Below, piece by piece: positions 1-8,893 of a stretch of 64,000 nt of DNA (within the stretch, counting starts at the first letter, position 1; every line of letters starts with the position of its first letter). The position numbers and the translations under genes are program-made. Origin of the DNA: CAVPTL01 sp963794415 (GTDB lineage Bacteria > Actinomycetota > Thermoleophilia > Gaiellales > JAICJC01); NCBI GenBank assembly GCA_963794415.1, contig CAWCDI010000001.1, positions 1,674,001 through 1,738,000 of the forward strand, read 5' to 3'. The notes under the pieces were generated by a model. It was given only the letters and a program-made list of their open reading frames with translations, was not told where the DNA came from and searched no databases.

Positions 1-1207
1 AGCCTCGCAGGTCGAGCGGCACGCCGCCGGCGAGGGCGCTCTCGGCCGAGAGGGTGCCGAGCACGACGTGGGCGTCGGTGACGGTGGCGTCGGCGCCGCC
101 GCGCCCGTAGGCGGCCGGGCCGGGCTCGGCGCCGGCGCTCGCCGGGCCCACGCTGAGCGATCCGAACTCGTCGACCCGGGCGATCGAGCCGCCGCCTGCA
201 CCGATGCAGAGCACGTCGATCTGGGGCAGGTTCACGGGCATGCCGGCGGCCTCGCCCGAGAACCGCAGCTGCGGGCTCGCGCCGATCACCAGGCCGATGT
301 CGGCGGTGGTGCCGCCCATGTCGAAGGTGAGCACGTCGCGCTCGCCGACCAGCTCGGCCAGCCGGGCACCGCCGATCACGCCGGCTGCGGGGCCGGAGGC
401 GGCCAGGGCGATGGGAAGCTCGCGGGCGCGGTCGGCCGGGGCCACGCCGCCGTTGGTCTGCATCAGGTGCAGCGGCACGGTCACGCCCCGCCGAGTCGAC
501 CTCCGAGCTGACCGCCTCGATGTAGTCGCCCATCAGGGGCAGGAGCGAGGCGTTGAGCGCAGTGGTGGAGGCGCGCACGTACTCCCGGAACTCGGGCACG
601 ACCGCCGAGGAGAGGGAGATCGACGACGCCGGGCAGCTCCTCGGCCAGGATCTCCCCCGCCCGCAGCTCGTGGGCGTCGTTCAGGAACGAGAAGAGGAGC
701 ATCACTGCGATCGCCTCGACGTCCAGGTCGCGGAGCCTTGCGGCGGCGGCGCGCACGCTCTGCTCGTCGAGCGGCTCCAGCTCGTCGCCCTGGGCGTCGA
801 TCCGCCCGCGGACGCTGACGCACAGCTCCCGCGGGACGATCGGGCTCGGGCTCGGGCGTCCACAGGTCGTAGACGTGGGTGCGCATCTGGGTGCCGATCG
901 CGAGCACGTCGCGGAAGCCCTCGTTGGTGATCAGCGCGGTGCGCGCCAGGCGGCGCTGGACGATGGCGTTGGTCGCGACGGTCGAGCCGTGAGCGAGGTA
1001 GCCGACGTCGGCGGCGGTGCTCCCGGCGCGCTCCAGGAGCTGCTCCAGGCCGTCCATGAAGCCGGCCTCGATGCGCTCCGGAGTTGATCGCACCTTGGCG
1101 ATGCGCACGCTGCCGTCATCGACCACGATCACCGCATCGGTGAACGTGCCGCCAACATCTATTCCGATACGGCCCGGCGTCTGCAAGACCGCGATGGTAC
1201 GGAACAT
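1..1207 (-). pseudogene. Hydantoinase A / oxoprolinase-type ATPase subunit, frameshifted and cut by the window edge
   Basis: This is the N-terminal part of a HyuA/oxoprolinase protein, a family that hydrolyses hydantoins or 5-oxoproline with ATP. The start carries the actin-like nucleotide motif IGIDVGGTFTDAV, and ATG 1207 is the first ATG ahead of it. Family-like sequence continues in three frames. Frame changes are needed near 845 (after DLWTPEPEP, resuming at VPRELCVSVRGRID), near 630 (after LAEELPGV, resuming at SLSSAVVPEFREYV) and near 498 (after SSEVDSAG, resuming at VTVPLHLMQTNGG). After that, FDMGGTTADIGLV and IGAGGGSIA are intact up to the edge. Two of the shifts look like one extra base in a C or G run. 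Either this is a decayed gene or the assembly has homopolymer errors. Family assignment is secure; functionality is not. Confidence 0.8.
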
Positions 1208-1338
1208 GCCCGCCGAGGCCAATGCGTCGATCGACGTACTGGTTGGATACCAGCAACCGGTCAGGAATCGAGAAGCGCCCCCTCGGAGCCCTCCCTAGCA
1301 TGGGTCCCGTACCGATCAACCAGTCCGAGGAGACACCC

Positions 1339-1692
1339 ATGACAGACCAGACCAGCGGCATCAAGACCATCCTGCATCCCGTGAGCGACGTCGCGGCGGC
1401 AAAGCCGGTGTACACCGCGCTGCTCGGCGTCGAGCCGGCCGCCGACGAGTCGTACTACGTGGGCTATGAGACCGGCGCACAGCACGTCGGCCTGCTGCCC
1501 GGCGGCGGCCCGCAGGGTCTCACCTCGCCGGTCGCCTACTGGGAGGTGGACGACATCGAGGCCAGGGTGGCCGAGGTGGTCGCCGCCGGCGGCACGCTGA
1601 AGGACGCCGTCCAGGAGGTCGGCGGGGGCCGCCGCGTCGCCACCGTCACCGATCCCGACGGCAACGTCCTCGGCCTGCTGCAGGACAGCTAG
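1339..1692 (+). CDS. VOC-fold (glyoxalase/bleomycin-resistance-like) protein
   Basis: A 117-residue single-module vicinal oxygen chelate protein. The start is ATG 1339, with a GAGGAGA Shine-Dalgarno sequence about six bases upstream. An N-terminal segment DVAAAKPVYTALLGVEP and a C-terminal TDPDGNVLGLLQ are the usual paired beta-alpha-beta halves of the fold. The substrate cannot be read from sequence; members include lyases, dioxygenases and antibiotic-binding proteins. The C-terminal metal-ligand position, usually Glu, is Gln in LGLLQ, so metal catalysis is doubtful. It is followed closely by an AraC regulator and a second VOC gene on the same strand, so the three may act together. Confidence 0.85.
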   Translation: MTDQTSGIKTILHPVSDVAAAKPVYTALLGVEPAADESYYVGYETGAQHVGLLPGGGPQGLTSPVAYWEVDDIEARVAEVVAAGGTLKDAVQEVGGGRRVATVTDPDGNVLGLLQDS

Positions 1693-1730
1693 GCCGGATC
1701 GGGCCGATCGCGTGTGGCAGGCTTTGATGC

Positions 1731-2150
1731 GTGACCACGAGATCCGACGCGGCGCAGCACCTGGACGACCTCGCCCGGCTGCGCCGCGTCCGCGACCGGA
1801 TCGACCGCGACTACGCACGGCCGCTCGACGTCGAGGCGCTCGCCCGCGGCGCCCACATGTCGTCGGGGCACCTCAGCCGCGAGTTCAAGGAGACCTACGG
1901 CGAGTCGCCCTACGGCTACCTCATGACCCGCCGGATCGAGCGGGCGATGGCCCTGCTGCGGCGCGGCGACCTGAGCGTGACGGAGGTGTGCTTCGAGGTG
2001 GGCTACCAGTCGCTCGGGACGTTCTCGACCCGCTTCACCGAGCTGGTGGGGATGCCGCCCAGCACCTACCGCGACGAGGCGCGCCGCGGCGGCGAGCTGC
2101 CGTCATGCGTGACCAAGCACGTGACACGACCAATCAGGAAGCGAGACTGA
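1731..2150 (+). CDS. Short AraC-family transcriptional regulator
   Basis: A 139-residue protein made almost entirely of the AraC/XylS DNA-binding domain. It shows a first helix-turn-helix around LDVEALARGAHMSSGHLSRE and a second around SVTEVCFEVGYQSLGTFSTR, followed by the conserved G-x-x-P-S-x-Y-R (GMPPSTYR). There is no cupin or other ligand-binding domain, so it resembles stand-alone AraC DNA-binding proteins. It starts with GTG 1731, 38 bases after the first VOC gene. The next VOC gene begins four bases after its stop, so translation is probably coupled and the likely target is the VOC pair or its own operon (inference). Confidence 0.9.
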   Translation: MTTRSDAAQHLDDLARLRRVRDRIDRDYARPLDVEALARGAHMSSGHLSREFKETYGESPYGYLMTRRIERAMALLRRGDLSVTEVCFEVGYQSLGTFSTRFTELVGMPPSTYRDEARRGGELPSCVTKHVTRPIRKRD

Positions 2151-2154
2151 TCCC

Positions 2155-2565
2155 ATGGACATCACCATCCACTCGACGTTTCTGCCGCACAACGACCCCG
2201 AGGAGTCGCTCGCGTTCTACCGCGACGCGCTGGGCTTCGAGGTGCGAAATGACGTTGACTACAACGGCCTTCACTGGATCACGATCGGCCCCGCCGACCA
2301 GCCCGAGACCTCCATCGTCCTCACGCCGCCCGCCATCGACCCGGGGCTGAACGACGACGAGCGCCGCGCCATCGCCGAGATGATGGCCAAGGGGAGCTAC
2401 GCCATGATCATCCTGGCAACCGAGGATCTCGACGCCACGTTCGAGCGGCTCGAGGCAAGCGGCGCCGAGGTGATCCAGGAGCCCACCGATCAGCCCTACG
2501 GCGTGCGCGACTGCGCGTTTCGCGATCCCGCGGGCAACCACGTGCGCATCAACCAGCTGGGCTGA
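2155..2565 (+). CDS. VOC-fold protein downstream of the AraC regulator
   Basis: A 136-residue vicinal oxygen chelate protein of the type often annotated as glyoxalase. It has DPEESLAFYRDALGFEVRND at the N-terminal half and FRDPAGNHVRINQL at the C-terminal half, the two repeats of the fold. It starts four bases after the AraC stop codon, which points to co-transcription. The substrate is unknown. The upstream VOC protein is only distantly similar, so this is unlikely to be a fresh duplication. Confidence 0.88.
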   Translation: MDITIHSTFLPHNDPEESLAFYRDALGFEVRNDVDYNGLHWITIGPADQPETSIVLTPPAIDPGLNDDERRAIAEMMAKGSYAMIILATEDLDATFERLEASGAEVIQEPTDQPYGVRDCAFRDPAGNHVRINQLG

Positions 2566-2574
2566 CCCGCCGCG

Positions 2575-4650
2575 TCAGCTCGTGATGCGGAAGTACGACC
2601 ACGGCGCCGACGAGCCGTTGTTCCCCGGCTGGTTGCCATAGACCGCGTGGATGCGGGTGTTCACGCCCTCGATCGACGTGGTGCTGTAGAACGGCGTGAA
2701 CGTGAACTTCGAGGTCGACCCGAGCCGCACGCGGTCGTCGAATGCCTGATGCCACGCGCCCCCGCTCTGCACCTGCAGGATCACGTTGACGTAGCGCCCT
2801 GCCTCGAGCGGCTTCACCGCGACGTGGTAGACGGGGCACTTGAGGTGCGGGCTCTTCGCGCACTGCGCTGAGTAGTGGTAGAGCCGGTAGCTGCCGGAGG
2901 ACTTGGAGAAGCCCGTGAGCGTGCCCGTGGTCTGGGTCGTCACGGTGACGGCCACCTTCGGGCTCGTGGCCGCCTTGTAGACGGTCGTCGCCTGCGAGCT
3001 TGCCCTGTAGGTGGTGTTGAACGTCGGCGAGACGACGAAGGTGGCGTTGCCGCCGGTGCCCACGGTCGCAGTCGCGGTGGACACCGTCCCGTTGTACTGC
3101 GTCTTTGTGAGGGTCACGGTGGTGGGCGCCGTATGGGCCGAGAGGTGCACGGTGAGGGTGGCGCTCGTGCCGATGGTGATCGTCTTCTTGCTGGACGTGA
3201 GCGTCAGCGTCGGCGCGATCTGGGCCGTGGTGATCGGCGCCGTGGACTGCGAGCCCGCCGTGTGCGTGCCGTCGGCCGCGTAGGCGAACCGCACGGTGTA
3301 GGTGCCGGGGGACGCCGGCATGTTCACGGTGTCGGTGAACGCGCCGCCGGCCGTGGTGGTGACGTCGCCGAGCGCCACCACCGACTGGTCGGCGGAGTTC
3401 ACGAGCGTGGCGGTGAGCGTCTTTCCGTCGGCGGCGGCGCCGTCGGTGAACGTGAGCGTGCCCGTGACCGTCACCGGCTGGCCGGGCGCGAGGCTGGTTG
3501 CCGAGGGCGTCGGCGAGATCACCGGCTGGGGCGTGAGCGGGGCATCGACCAGGGTGAGCGTGTAGGCCCGCGGAGACGTCCCCGTGTGCGACACGAGATA
3601 TGCGGTCTGGCCGTCGCTGCTCAGGGCGACGCCGTCGCCGTGGTCGGCGCTCGTCATCACGGCGTACCGGCCGATCGCGGCGCCCGCGCCGCTGAGGTAG
3701 GCGACCAGATTCTGGGACGTGGCGGGAGCGCCCTGCGGATCGGATGCCGAAACCATGTCGCCGGCGGCGTCCTGGGCAAGGTAGAGCGGCACGTTGTCCG
3801 GCCCGATCGTGCGCTGGAGCGACAGGTCGGATGCATCCAGCTGGACGATCCCGTTACCGCAGGCGATCGACACCGTCGCGCCGTCAGGGCTCACCACGAT
3901 GCCGCCCGACAGCAGGTAGCCGCAGCCCACCGGCACGCCGGGGATCACCTCCATCGTCGAGGTCATCGCGTTGGGATCGGTCACGTCGAGGCCGAAGATC
4001 CGCGCCGGAAAGCCATTTCCGCCTGCGTAGTAGAGCCGCGTCGGATCGACGGGGTTGGCTGCGATCATCGGCACGCTATTGCCCGAGTCGAAGATCGTCT
4101 GCGGCGCCGTCCACGTGCTGTTTGCCGGGTCGAGCCGGACGACCCCGATCGTGAGCCCCGGGTAGCTCGACGTGCAGCTGTAGATGTTGTAGGCCACCCA
4201 GACCTTCGATCCCGACATCGACATCGACGCCGGGTCGCAGGCCGGCGCCGGCAGCGTGAAGGTCTGCGTGACCGCGAGCGTGTCCAGATCGATCTGCGCG
4301 ATGCTGGTGGTCGCTCGTTCGCCCACGTAGGCAACGCGGCCGGTGCTATCGATCGCAAGCGACGTCGCGCCGGGCACGGGGATGGTCGTGTCGGCCGAGC
4401 CGTCGGCATCTCGCACCACCACGTCGCCTGCCACCGGATCGGTGATCAGCAGGTGCCCGGTCGTGCTGTCGACCCCCATGTCACCGAAGTACTGCATCGA
4501 GGAGAGCGCAGTGGTGCCGGCCGGCGGCTGCGCAGGATCCGCGCCGGCGCTGGCCACGCCGGTCGCAAGGAGCGAGGCGGCGGCCGTTGCAAGCACCAGC
4601 CTGCGGAGCCAGGATGAGAGGGCCGGGGCCGGGGCAGGCGTGCGGATCAT
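2575..4650 (-). CDS. Secreted beta-propeller protein with Ig-like repeats
   Basis: A 691-residue exported protein of unknown role. A signal peptide (residues 1-35: positive start, hydrophobic core, ASAGA cleavage region) is followed by about 340 residues of propeller-like repeats with blades such as LAIDSTGRVAYVGE, IVVSPDGATVSIAC and VALSSDGQTAYLVS. Two bacterial Ig-like repeats follow at about 370-570, rich in Thr and Val (SLAPGQPVTVTGTLTF and TITIGTSATLTVHLS). The C-terminal 110 residues hold a compact domain (SGSYRLYHYSAQCAKSPHL onward) with Cys residues that could pair. There is no sortase motif or C-terminal membrane anchor. It is divergent from the chemoreceptor gene at 4779. Confidence 0.85.
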   Translation of the reverse strand: MIRTPAPAPALSSWLRRLVLATAAASLLATGVASAGADPAQPPAGTTALSSMQYFGDMGVDSTTGHLLITDPVAGDVVVRDADGSADTTIPVPGATSLAIDSTGRVAYVGERATTSIAQIDLDTLAVTQTFTLPAPACDPASMSMSGSKVWVAYNIYSCTSSYPGLTIGVVRLDPANSTWTAPQTIFDSGNSVPMIAANPVDPTRLYYAGGNGFPARIFGLDVTDPNAMTSTMEVIPGVPVGCGYLLSGGIVVSPDGATVSIACGNGIVQLDASDLSLQRTIGPDNVPLYLAQDAAGDMVSASDPQGAPATSQNLVAYLSGAGAAIGRYAVMTSADHGDGVALSSDGQTAYLVSHTGTSPRAYTLTLVDAPLTPQPVISPTPSATSLAPGQPVTVTGTLTFTDGAAADGKTLTATLVNSADQSVVALGDVTTTAGGAFTDTVNMPASPGTYTVRFAYAADGTHTAGSQSTAPITTAQIAPTLTLTSSKKTITIGTSATLTVHLSAHTAPTTVTLTKTQYNGTVSTATATVGTGGNATFVVSPTFNTTYRASSQATTVYKAATSPKVAVTVTTQTTGTLTGFSKSSGSYRLYHYSAQCAKSPHLKCPVYHVAVKPLEAGRYVNVILQVQSGGAWHQAFDDRVRLGSTSKFTFTPFYSTTSIEGVNTRIHAVYGNQPGNNGSSAPWSYFRITS

Positions 4651-4778
4651 GGAGTTCGTCCTCGTCGGTCAGGGGTCAAGTCGCGCGCGTGCGCGCCATG
4701 TGTCTATCGGCGCGTTTGCCCGGGGACGTGAGCAGGGCGCCTCAATCCGCCTCGCGCCGGGCCGACTACGGGCACGTG

Positions 4779-6542
4779 ATGTTCACGCGGCTTTCCCAGC
4801 TCTCGGTACGCGCGCGGCTGATCTCGCTCGGGATCGCCGCCGTCGGCGCCGTGCTGGTCTCGACCGGCGTCGCCGCCTACACCATGCAGGGCATGCGCGA
4901 CCAGAGCTCGGACGCCGCCCACACCGAGCAGGCTGCGAAGGTCCTGAGCCACGCCTACGAGTCGTGGATCCTCGACGACGACCAGGCCAACATGTACGCC
5001 GCCCTCGCCGCGCTTCGCGACCCGTCGCAGCGTGCCCTGGCCGAGACCACCTGGCGCCAGGCCGTGGCCGCCCGCACCGAGTCCCAGGCGCAGCTTCGCG
5101 CCCTCGCCGCTCTCCCCATCGGCGCCGCCGACGTGCGGGCCGTGCAGCGGATCCTCGCGACGCTCCGCGCCTACAACGTGTTCACGCTCGAGATGCGCCG
5201 CGACATCCTCGCCGGGAACATCCACGACGCCGTCTACGTCAACACGGTCGCCAACCTGAAGCCGTCGAACGCCCTCCCGAAGCAGTTCGAGACCCTGCGC
5301 GACTCGCTCGAGAGCAGCTCCGCCGCGGCGCAGTCAGACCTCCAGTCGAGCGCCGCGCACGGGCTGATCGTCCTCATCTGCCTCGCGCTCCTCACCGCGC
5401 CGCTCGTCCTGATCCTGGTCGTGGTGATCGCGCGGTCGATCACCGCCGGACTCGGCCGCATGCTGAGCGCCGTCGATCGCATCGCCGACGGCAACCTCGA
5501 TTCCGGCGCCACCGCCCGCGGCGACGAGATCGCCCGCGCCACCGCGCAGCTCCAGCAGCGCATCGTCGGCTACCTGCGGCCCATCGCCGATGCTGCCGAC
5601 GCCGTGGCGAAGGGCAACCTCGCTGTGAGCATCTCGCCCCGCTCGGGGTCGGACACCCTCGGCATCGCGATGGCGTCGATGCTCGAGAGCCTCCGCGGGC
5701 TGATCGGCGAGCTCGCCGGTGCCGGCAGCGAGGTCGCTTCGGCCACCCAGAGCCTCGCCGCGGCGGGCCGCGATGCCGAGCACGCCGTCGCCGAGATCGC
5801 GACCGCCATCGGCCAGGTCGCCGAGGGCGCCACCCGCCAGGTCGGCATGGTCGAGGGAGCCCAGAGCGCCGCGAAGGACACGTCAGATGCCGCGATCGCC
5901 GCGCGCGACGGCGCCGAGGCCGGCGTCCAGTCGGTGGAGGAGGCGTCGCGGGCGATGGAGCTCGTGCGCGAGTCGAGCGCGCAGGTGGCGCAGACCATCG
6001 ACTCGCTCGCGACCAAGTCGAGCCAGATCGGCGGCATCGTCCAGACCATCACCCAGATCGCCGACCAGACCAATCTCCTTGCATTGAACGCGGCCATCGA
6101 GGCCGCCCGGGCGGGTGAGCAGGGGCGCGGCTTCGCAGTCGTCGCCGAGGAGGTGCGAAAGCTCGCCGAGGAGTCTCAGACCGCCGCAGCGACCATCGCC
6201 GACCTCATCGGCGAGATCCAGGCGGAGACGTCCCGCACCGTCGAGGTGGTCGCCGCGGGCGAGCGGCGAAGCCAGGACGGCGTCGAGATCGTCGATCGCG
6301 CCCGCGAGGCGTTCCTGAGCATCCGCGGCCAGGTGGACGGCATCGCCGGCCAGATCCAGCAGATCGCCCGGTCGGCCGCCGAGATCGCGGCCGTGGCCGA
6401 GGAGTCGTCGGCCACCTCGGAGGAGGTCTCGGCATCAACCCAGCAGACCACCGCCTCGGCCCACCTCATCGCGAGCGGCTCAGAAGAGCTGGCCGGCACC
6501 GCCGAGCACCTCGGCCAACTGGTGGCGCGCTTCAAGCTCTGA
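4779..6542 (+). CDS. Methyl-accepting chemotaxis protein
   Basis: A 587-residue transmembrane chemoreceptor. TM1 is at about 13-33 and a helical external sensing region lies between it and TM2 at about 192-213. HAMP follows to about 265, then the cytoplasmic signalling coiled coil. The hairpin tip is nearly invariant for the family (QIADQTNLLALNAAIEAARA, about residue 426), followed by FAVVAEEVRKLAEES. It would pass a ligand signal to CheA through CheW. I chose ATG 4779 because the first membrane helix follows it directly; upstream in-frame codons look non-coding. No other che genes are in the window. Its TGA stop lies inside the palindrome at 6540-6571. Confidence 0.95.
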   Translation: MFTRLSQLSVRARLISLGIAAVGAVLVSTGVAAYTMQGMRDQSSDAAHTEQAAKVLSHAYESWILDDDQANMYAALAALRDPSQRALAETTWRQAVAARTESQAQLRALAALPIGAADVRAVQRILATLRAYNVFTLEMRRDILAGNIHDAVYVNTVANLKPSNALPKQFETLRDSLESSSAAAQSDLQSSAAHGLIVLICLALLTAPLVLILVVVIARSITAGLGRMLSAVDRIADGNLDSGATARGDEIARATAQLQQRIVGYLRPIADAADAVAKGNLAVSISPRSGSDTLGIAMASMLESLRGLIGELAGAGSEVASATQSLAAAGRDAEHAVAEIATAIGQVAEGATRQVGMVEGAQSAAKDTSDAAIAARDGAEAGVQSVEEASRAMELVRESSAQVAQTIDSLATKSSQIGGIVQTITQIADQTNLLALNAAIEAARAGEQGRGFAVVAEEVRKLAEESQTAAATIADLIGEIQAETSRTVEVVAAGERRSQDGVEIVDRAREAFLSIRGQVDGIAGQIQQIARSAAEIAAVAEESSATSEEVSASTQQTTASAHLIASGSEELAGTAEHLGQLVARFKL

Positions 6543-6571
6543 ATAGACGGTGCCAGGCACTTAATATTCAC
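6540..6571. repeat. Dispersed intergenic palindrome, copy 1
   Basis: The core GGTGCCAGGCAC is flanked by TGAATAGAC on the left and TTAATATTCAC on the right, giving a hairpin-forming element at the meeting point of two convergent genes. The same design recurs at 36865, 45135 and 63725. This copy is the most degenerate in its right inner arm. Both flanking genes take their stop codons from it: TGA 6540-6542 for the chemoreceptor, and TGA on the minus strand at 6568-6570 for the permease. It may also act as a bidirectional terminator. Confidence 0.75.
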
Positions 6572-8073
6572 TCCAGGACGGTGTCCGGCAGGCCCTCCAC
6601 CGCGCCGTGCTCGGCCACGTAGGGGTCGATCACCGTCGGCCGCTTCTGGAAGAACTTCGGCAGGAACGCCTGGGTGATCAGCATGATCACGACGCCGGCA
6701 AGCAGCCAGCCGATGCCGATCACGAAGATCTCGCCGATGCCCAGCCACTTGGGCGCCTGGCTGAAGAAGCCCTGCGCCGAGTAGATGAACGCCCACGCAA
6801 GGATCAGCGCCCCGAGCACCGGCGCGAGGCCGATGAAGAGGAAGCTCTTCGCGCTCGTGAACAGGTGATGGCGGTAGTAGATGGGGCATGCGATCCCGGT
6901 CAGGCCGTAGTAGAAGGCGATCATCAGGCCCAGCGAGAGGATCGATGCGTTCAGGATGTTGGTGCTGAGGATGGTGAGCCCGACGTACCAGATGATCGAC
7001 GCGGCGCCCATCCAGATCGTTGACGTGCTGGGCGTGAGGTGCTTCGGGTGCACCTTTGCGAACATCCTGGGGATCGCGCCGTGCGACGCCATCGAGAGCG
7101 ATGTGCGAGCGGTCGGCAGGATCGTGGTCTGCGTCGAGGCAGACGCCGAGGTGAGCACAGCGATCACCAGCAGCTTGTCCCACGGCGATCCCATCACCCC
7201 GTGGGCCAGCGCGCCGAGCACGTCGTCGGGGTTGTTGTTGAGAAACGACGTGCCGTGGAAGGCCTGCGCGGCGATCGACACCACGACGTAGATCGAGAGC
7301 AGGATCACCGTGGAGAGGAGCGCCGCCCTGCCGGGCGTGGTGGTCGAGTCCTCGGTCTCCTCGTTCACCGACACGGTGGTGTCCCAGCCCCAGTAGATGA
7401 AGATCGCGCCGATCAGCCCCACGGCCAGCGCGTGCACGCTGGTGATGTCGAGCGGGTTGATCCATGAGAGCGACGGCTTCACCGAGCCCGCCACGTTTCC
7501 GCCGTAGACCTTGATCAGCGCGACGATCGCGAAGATCGCGAGGATCACGATCTCGGCACCGAGGAGGCCCCACTGCGTCATCGCCGAGGCCTCGATGCCG
7601 ACATAGCAGATGTAGGTCATGACCGCGATCCAGATGATCCCGATCGCCATCGTCCACCACTTGCTGGCCGCGTAGCTGTCGGCGCCGATCAGGTAGAAGG
7701 TGTAGGCGCCCGCGATCTGGGCGAGGTTGGCCATCACGATCACGTCGGCGGCGATGATCCCCCACCCGCCCATCCAGCCGGCGTGCGGGCCCATCGCGCG
7801 CGTCACCCACGAGAAGGTGGTGCCGCAGTCGGGGTCGGCCCGGTTGAGGTAGTAGTAGGACGACGCGATGAAGAGCATCGGGACGAACGCCAGGAGCATC
7901 ACCGCGGGGGCCTGGAAGCCGACGGCGGCGGTGACCACGGCGAGCGACGCTGCCAGGCTGTAGGCGGGCGCGGTCGAGGCGACGCCGATGACCACGCTCG
8001 ACATGAGCCCGAGCGCTCCGCCCTTGAGGCCCTTCTCCAGCCGGTCGCTCTCGGGTTTCTGGGCCACTGCCAT
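6568..8073 (-). CDS. APC-superfamily amino acid permease
   Basis: A 501-residue integral membrane transporter with about 12 predicted helices. The first carries the APC substrate-site glycine motif (SSVVIGVASTAPAYSLAA, residues about 25-42). The later segments GAIFIYWGWDTTVSVNEETE and TARTSLSMASHGAIPRMF match the family's TM6 and the loop before TM9-10. It probably imports an amino acid or amine by cation symport; the substrate is not readable. ATG 8073 was chosen because MAVAQKPESDRLEKGLKG is a typical cytoplasmic leader, while upstream codons are not conserved-looking. It is divergent from the gene at 8147 and its stop lies in the palindrome at 6540-6571. Confidence 0.93.
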   Translation of the reverse strand: MAVAQKPESDRLEKGLKGGALGLMSSVVIGVASTAPAYSLAASLAVVTAAVGFQAPAVMLLAFVPMLFIASSYYYLNRADPDCGTTFSWVTRAMGPHAGWMGGWGIIAADVIVMANLAQIAGAYTFYLIGADSYAASKWWTMAIGIIWIAVMTYICYVGIEASAMTQWGLLGAEIVILAIFAIVALIKVYGGNVAGSVKPSLSWINPLDITSVHALAVGLIGAIFIYWGWDTTVSVNEETEDSTTTPGRAALLSTVILLSIYVVVSIAAQAFHGTSFLNNNPDDVLGALAHGVMGSPWDKLLVIAVLTSASASTQTTILPTARTSLSMASHGAIPRMFAKVHPKHLTPSTSTIWMGAASIIWYVGLTILSTNILNASILSLGLMIAFYYGLTGIACPIYYRHHLFTSAKSFLFIGLAPVLGALILAWAFIYSAQGFFSQAPKWLGIGEIFVIGIGWLLAGVVIMLITQAFLPKFFQKRPTVIDPYVAEHGAVEGLPDTVLE

Positions 8074-8146
8074 GCGCGGATCATTATGCCCTTCCGTGCG
8101 GCTGTCGACACAAATCACCCCGGATCCGGCTCTATCCTTCGGCCCC

Positions 8147-8893
8147 ATGGAACAGATCATCACCACCACGCTCGAGCGGAGCCCCGACCTCGCCGAGCGC
8201 CTGCCGTTCGGCCCCGGCTGGCCCGAGTTCATCTTTCACGACCCGGTCGCCAGAGCGCTGATGCCCACCGTCAACCGGGTGTTCAGCAGCTACAGCGTCG
8301 TGCTCCTCACCGACGATGACGAGCCCATCGCCGGCGGCTGGGGCGTCCCGCTCCACTGGGACGGGACGGTCGATGGGCTGCCCGCTGGATGGGACGGCGC
8401 CCTCGAGCAGGCGGTCGCGCAGCACGAGCAGGGCGTCCAGCCCAACACGCTCTGCGCGATGGCCACCGAGGTGGTTGCCGCGCGGCAGGGTGAGGGGATC
8501 GGGGCCGACGTGCTCGAGACCCTGCGGATGGAGGCCGCCATGAAGGGCATCATGCGCATGATCGCCCCGGCCCGCCCCACGCTGAAGCACCGCTACCCGC
8601 TCACACCCATCGCGGACTACATGACCTGGCGCCGCGCCGACCAGACCGCGTTTGACCCGTGGCTTCGCTCCCACGAGCGCGCCGGCGCGACGTTCCTCGC
8701 GCCCGAGCCCGCCGCGATGCGCATCACCGGGACGGCAGACGAGTGGGAGCAGTGGACCGGCATGCCGCTGCCCGCGTCGGGCAGCTACATCGTCCCGCAG
8801 GCGCTGGCCCCTGTCCAGATCGATCGCGAGCGAAACCACGGCGAGTACGTCGAGCCCGGAGTCTGGATGGCCTACCGGTACCGCGAGCAGTGA
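8147..8893 (+). CDS. GNAT-like acyltransferase family protein, uncharacterised
   Basis: A 248-residue soluble protein. The middle part resembles the acetyl-CoA-binding core of GNAT folds: MATEVVAARQGEGIGADVLE has the Q/R-x-x-G-x-G/A type turn before a helix, and later segments show acidic and aromatic strand patterns (HGEYVEPGVWMAYRY). The fold call is inference and no substrate can be named. ATG 8147 follows a short non-coding gap after the divergent permease. The stop codon overlaps the ATG of the next gene (tgATG), so the two are translationally coupled. Confidence 0.6.
   Translation: MEQIITTTLERSPDLAERLPFGPGWPEFIFHDPVARALMPTVNRVFSSYSVVLLTDDDEPIAGGWGVPLHWDGTVDGLPAGWDGALEQAVAQHEQGVQPNTLCAMATEVVAARQGEGIGADVLETLRMEAAMKGIMRMIAPARPTLKHRYPLTPIADYMTWRRADQTAFDPWLRSHERAGATFLAPEPAAMRITGTADEWEQWTGMPLPASGSYIVPQALAPVQIDRERNHGEYVEPGVWMAYRYREQ

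Noticed and set aside
2875..4617. Long plus-strand frame opposite the secreted propeller protein.
   Set aside because: Arg/Gly/His-rich shadow; the minus strand encodes a signal peptide and repeated blades.
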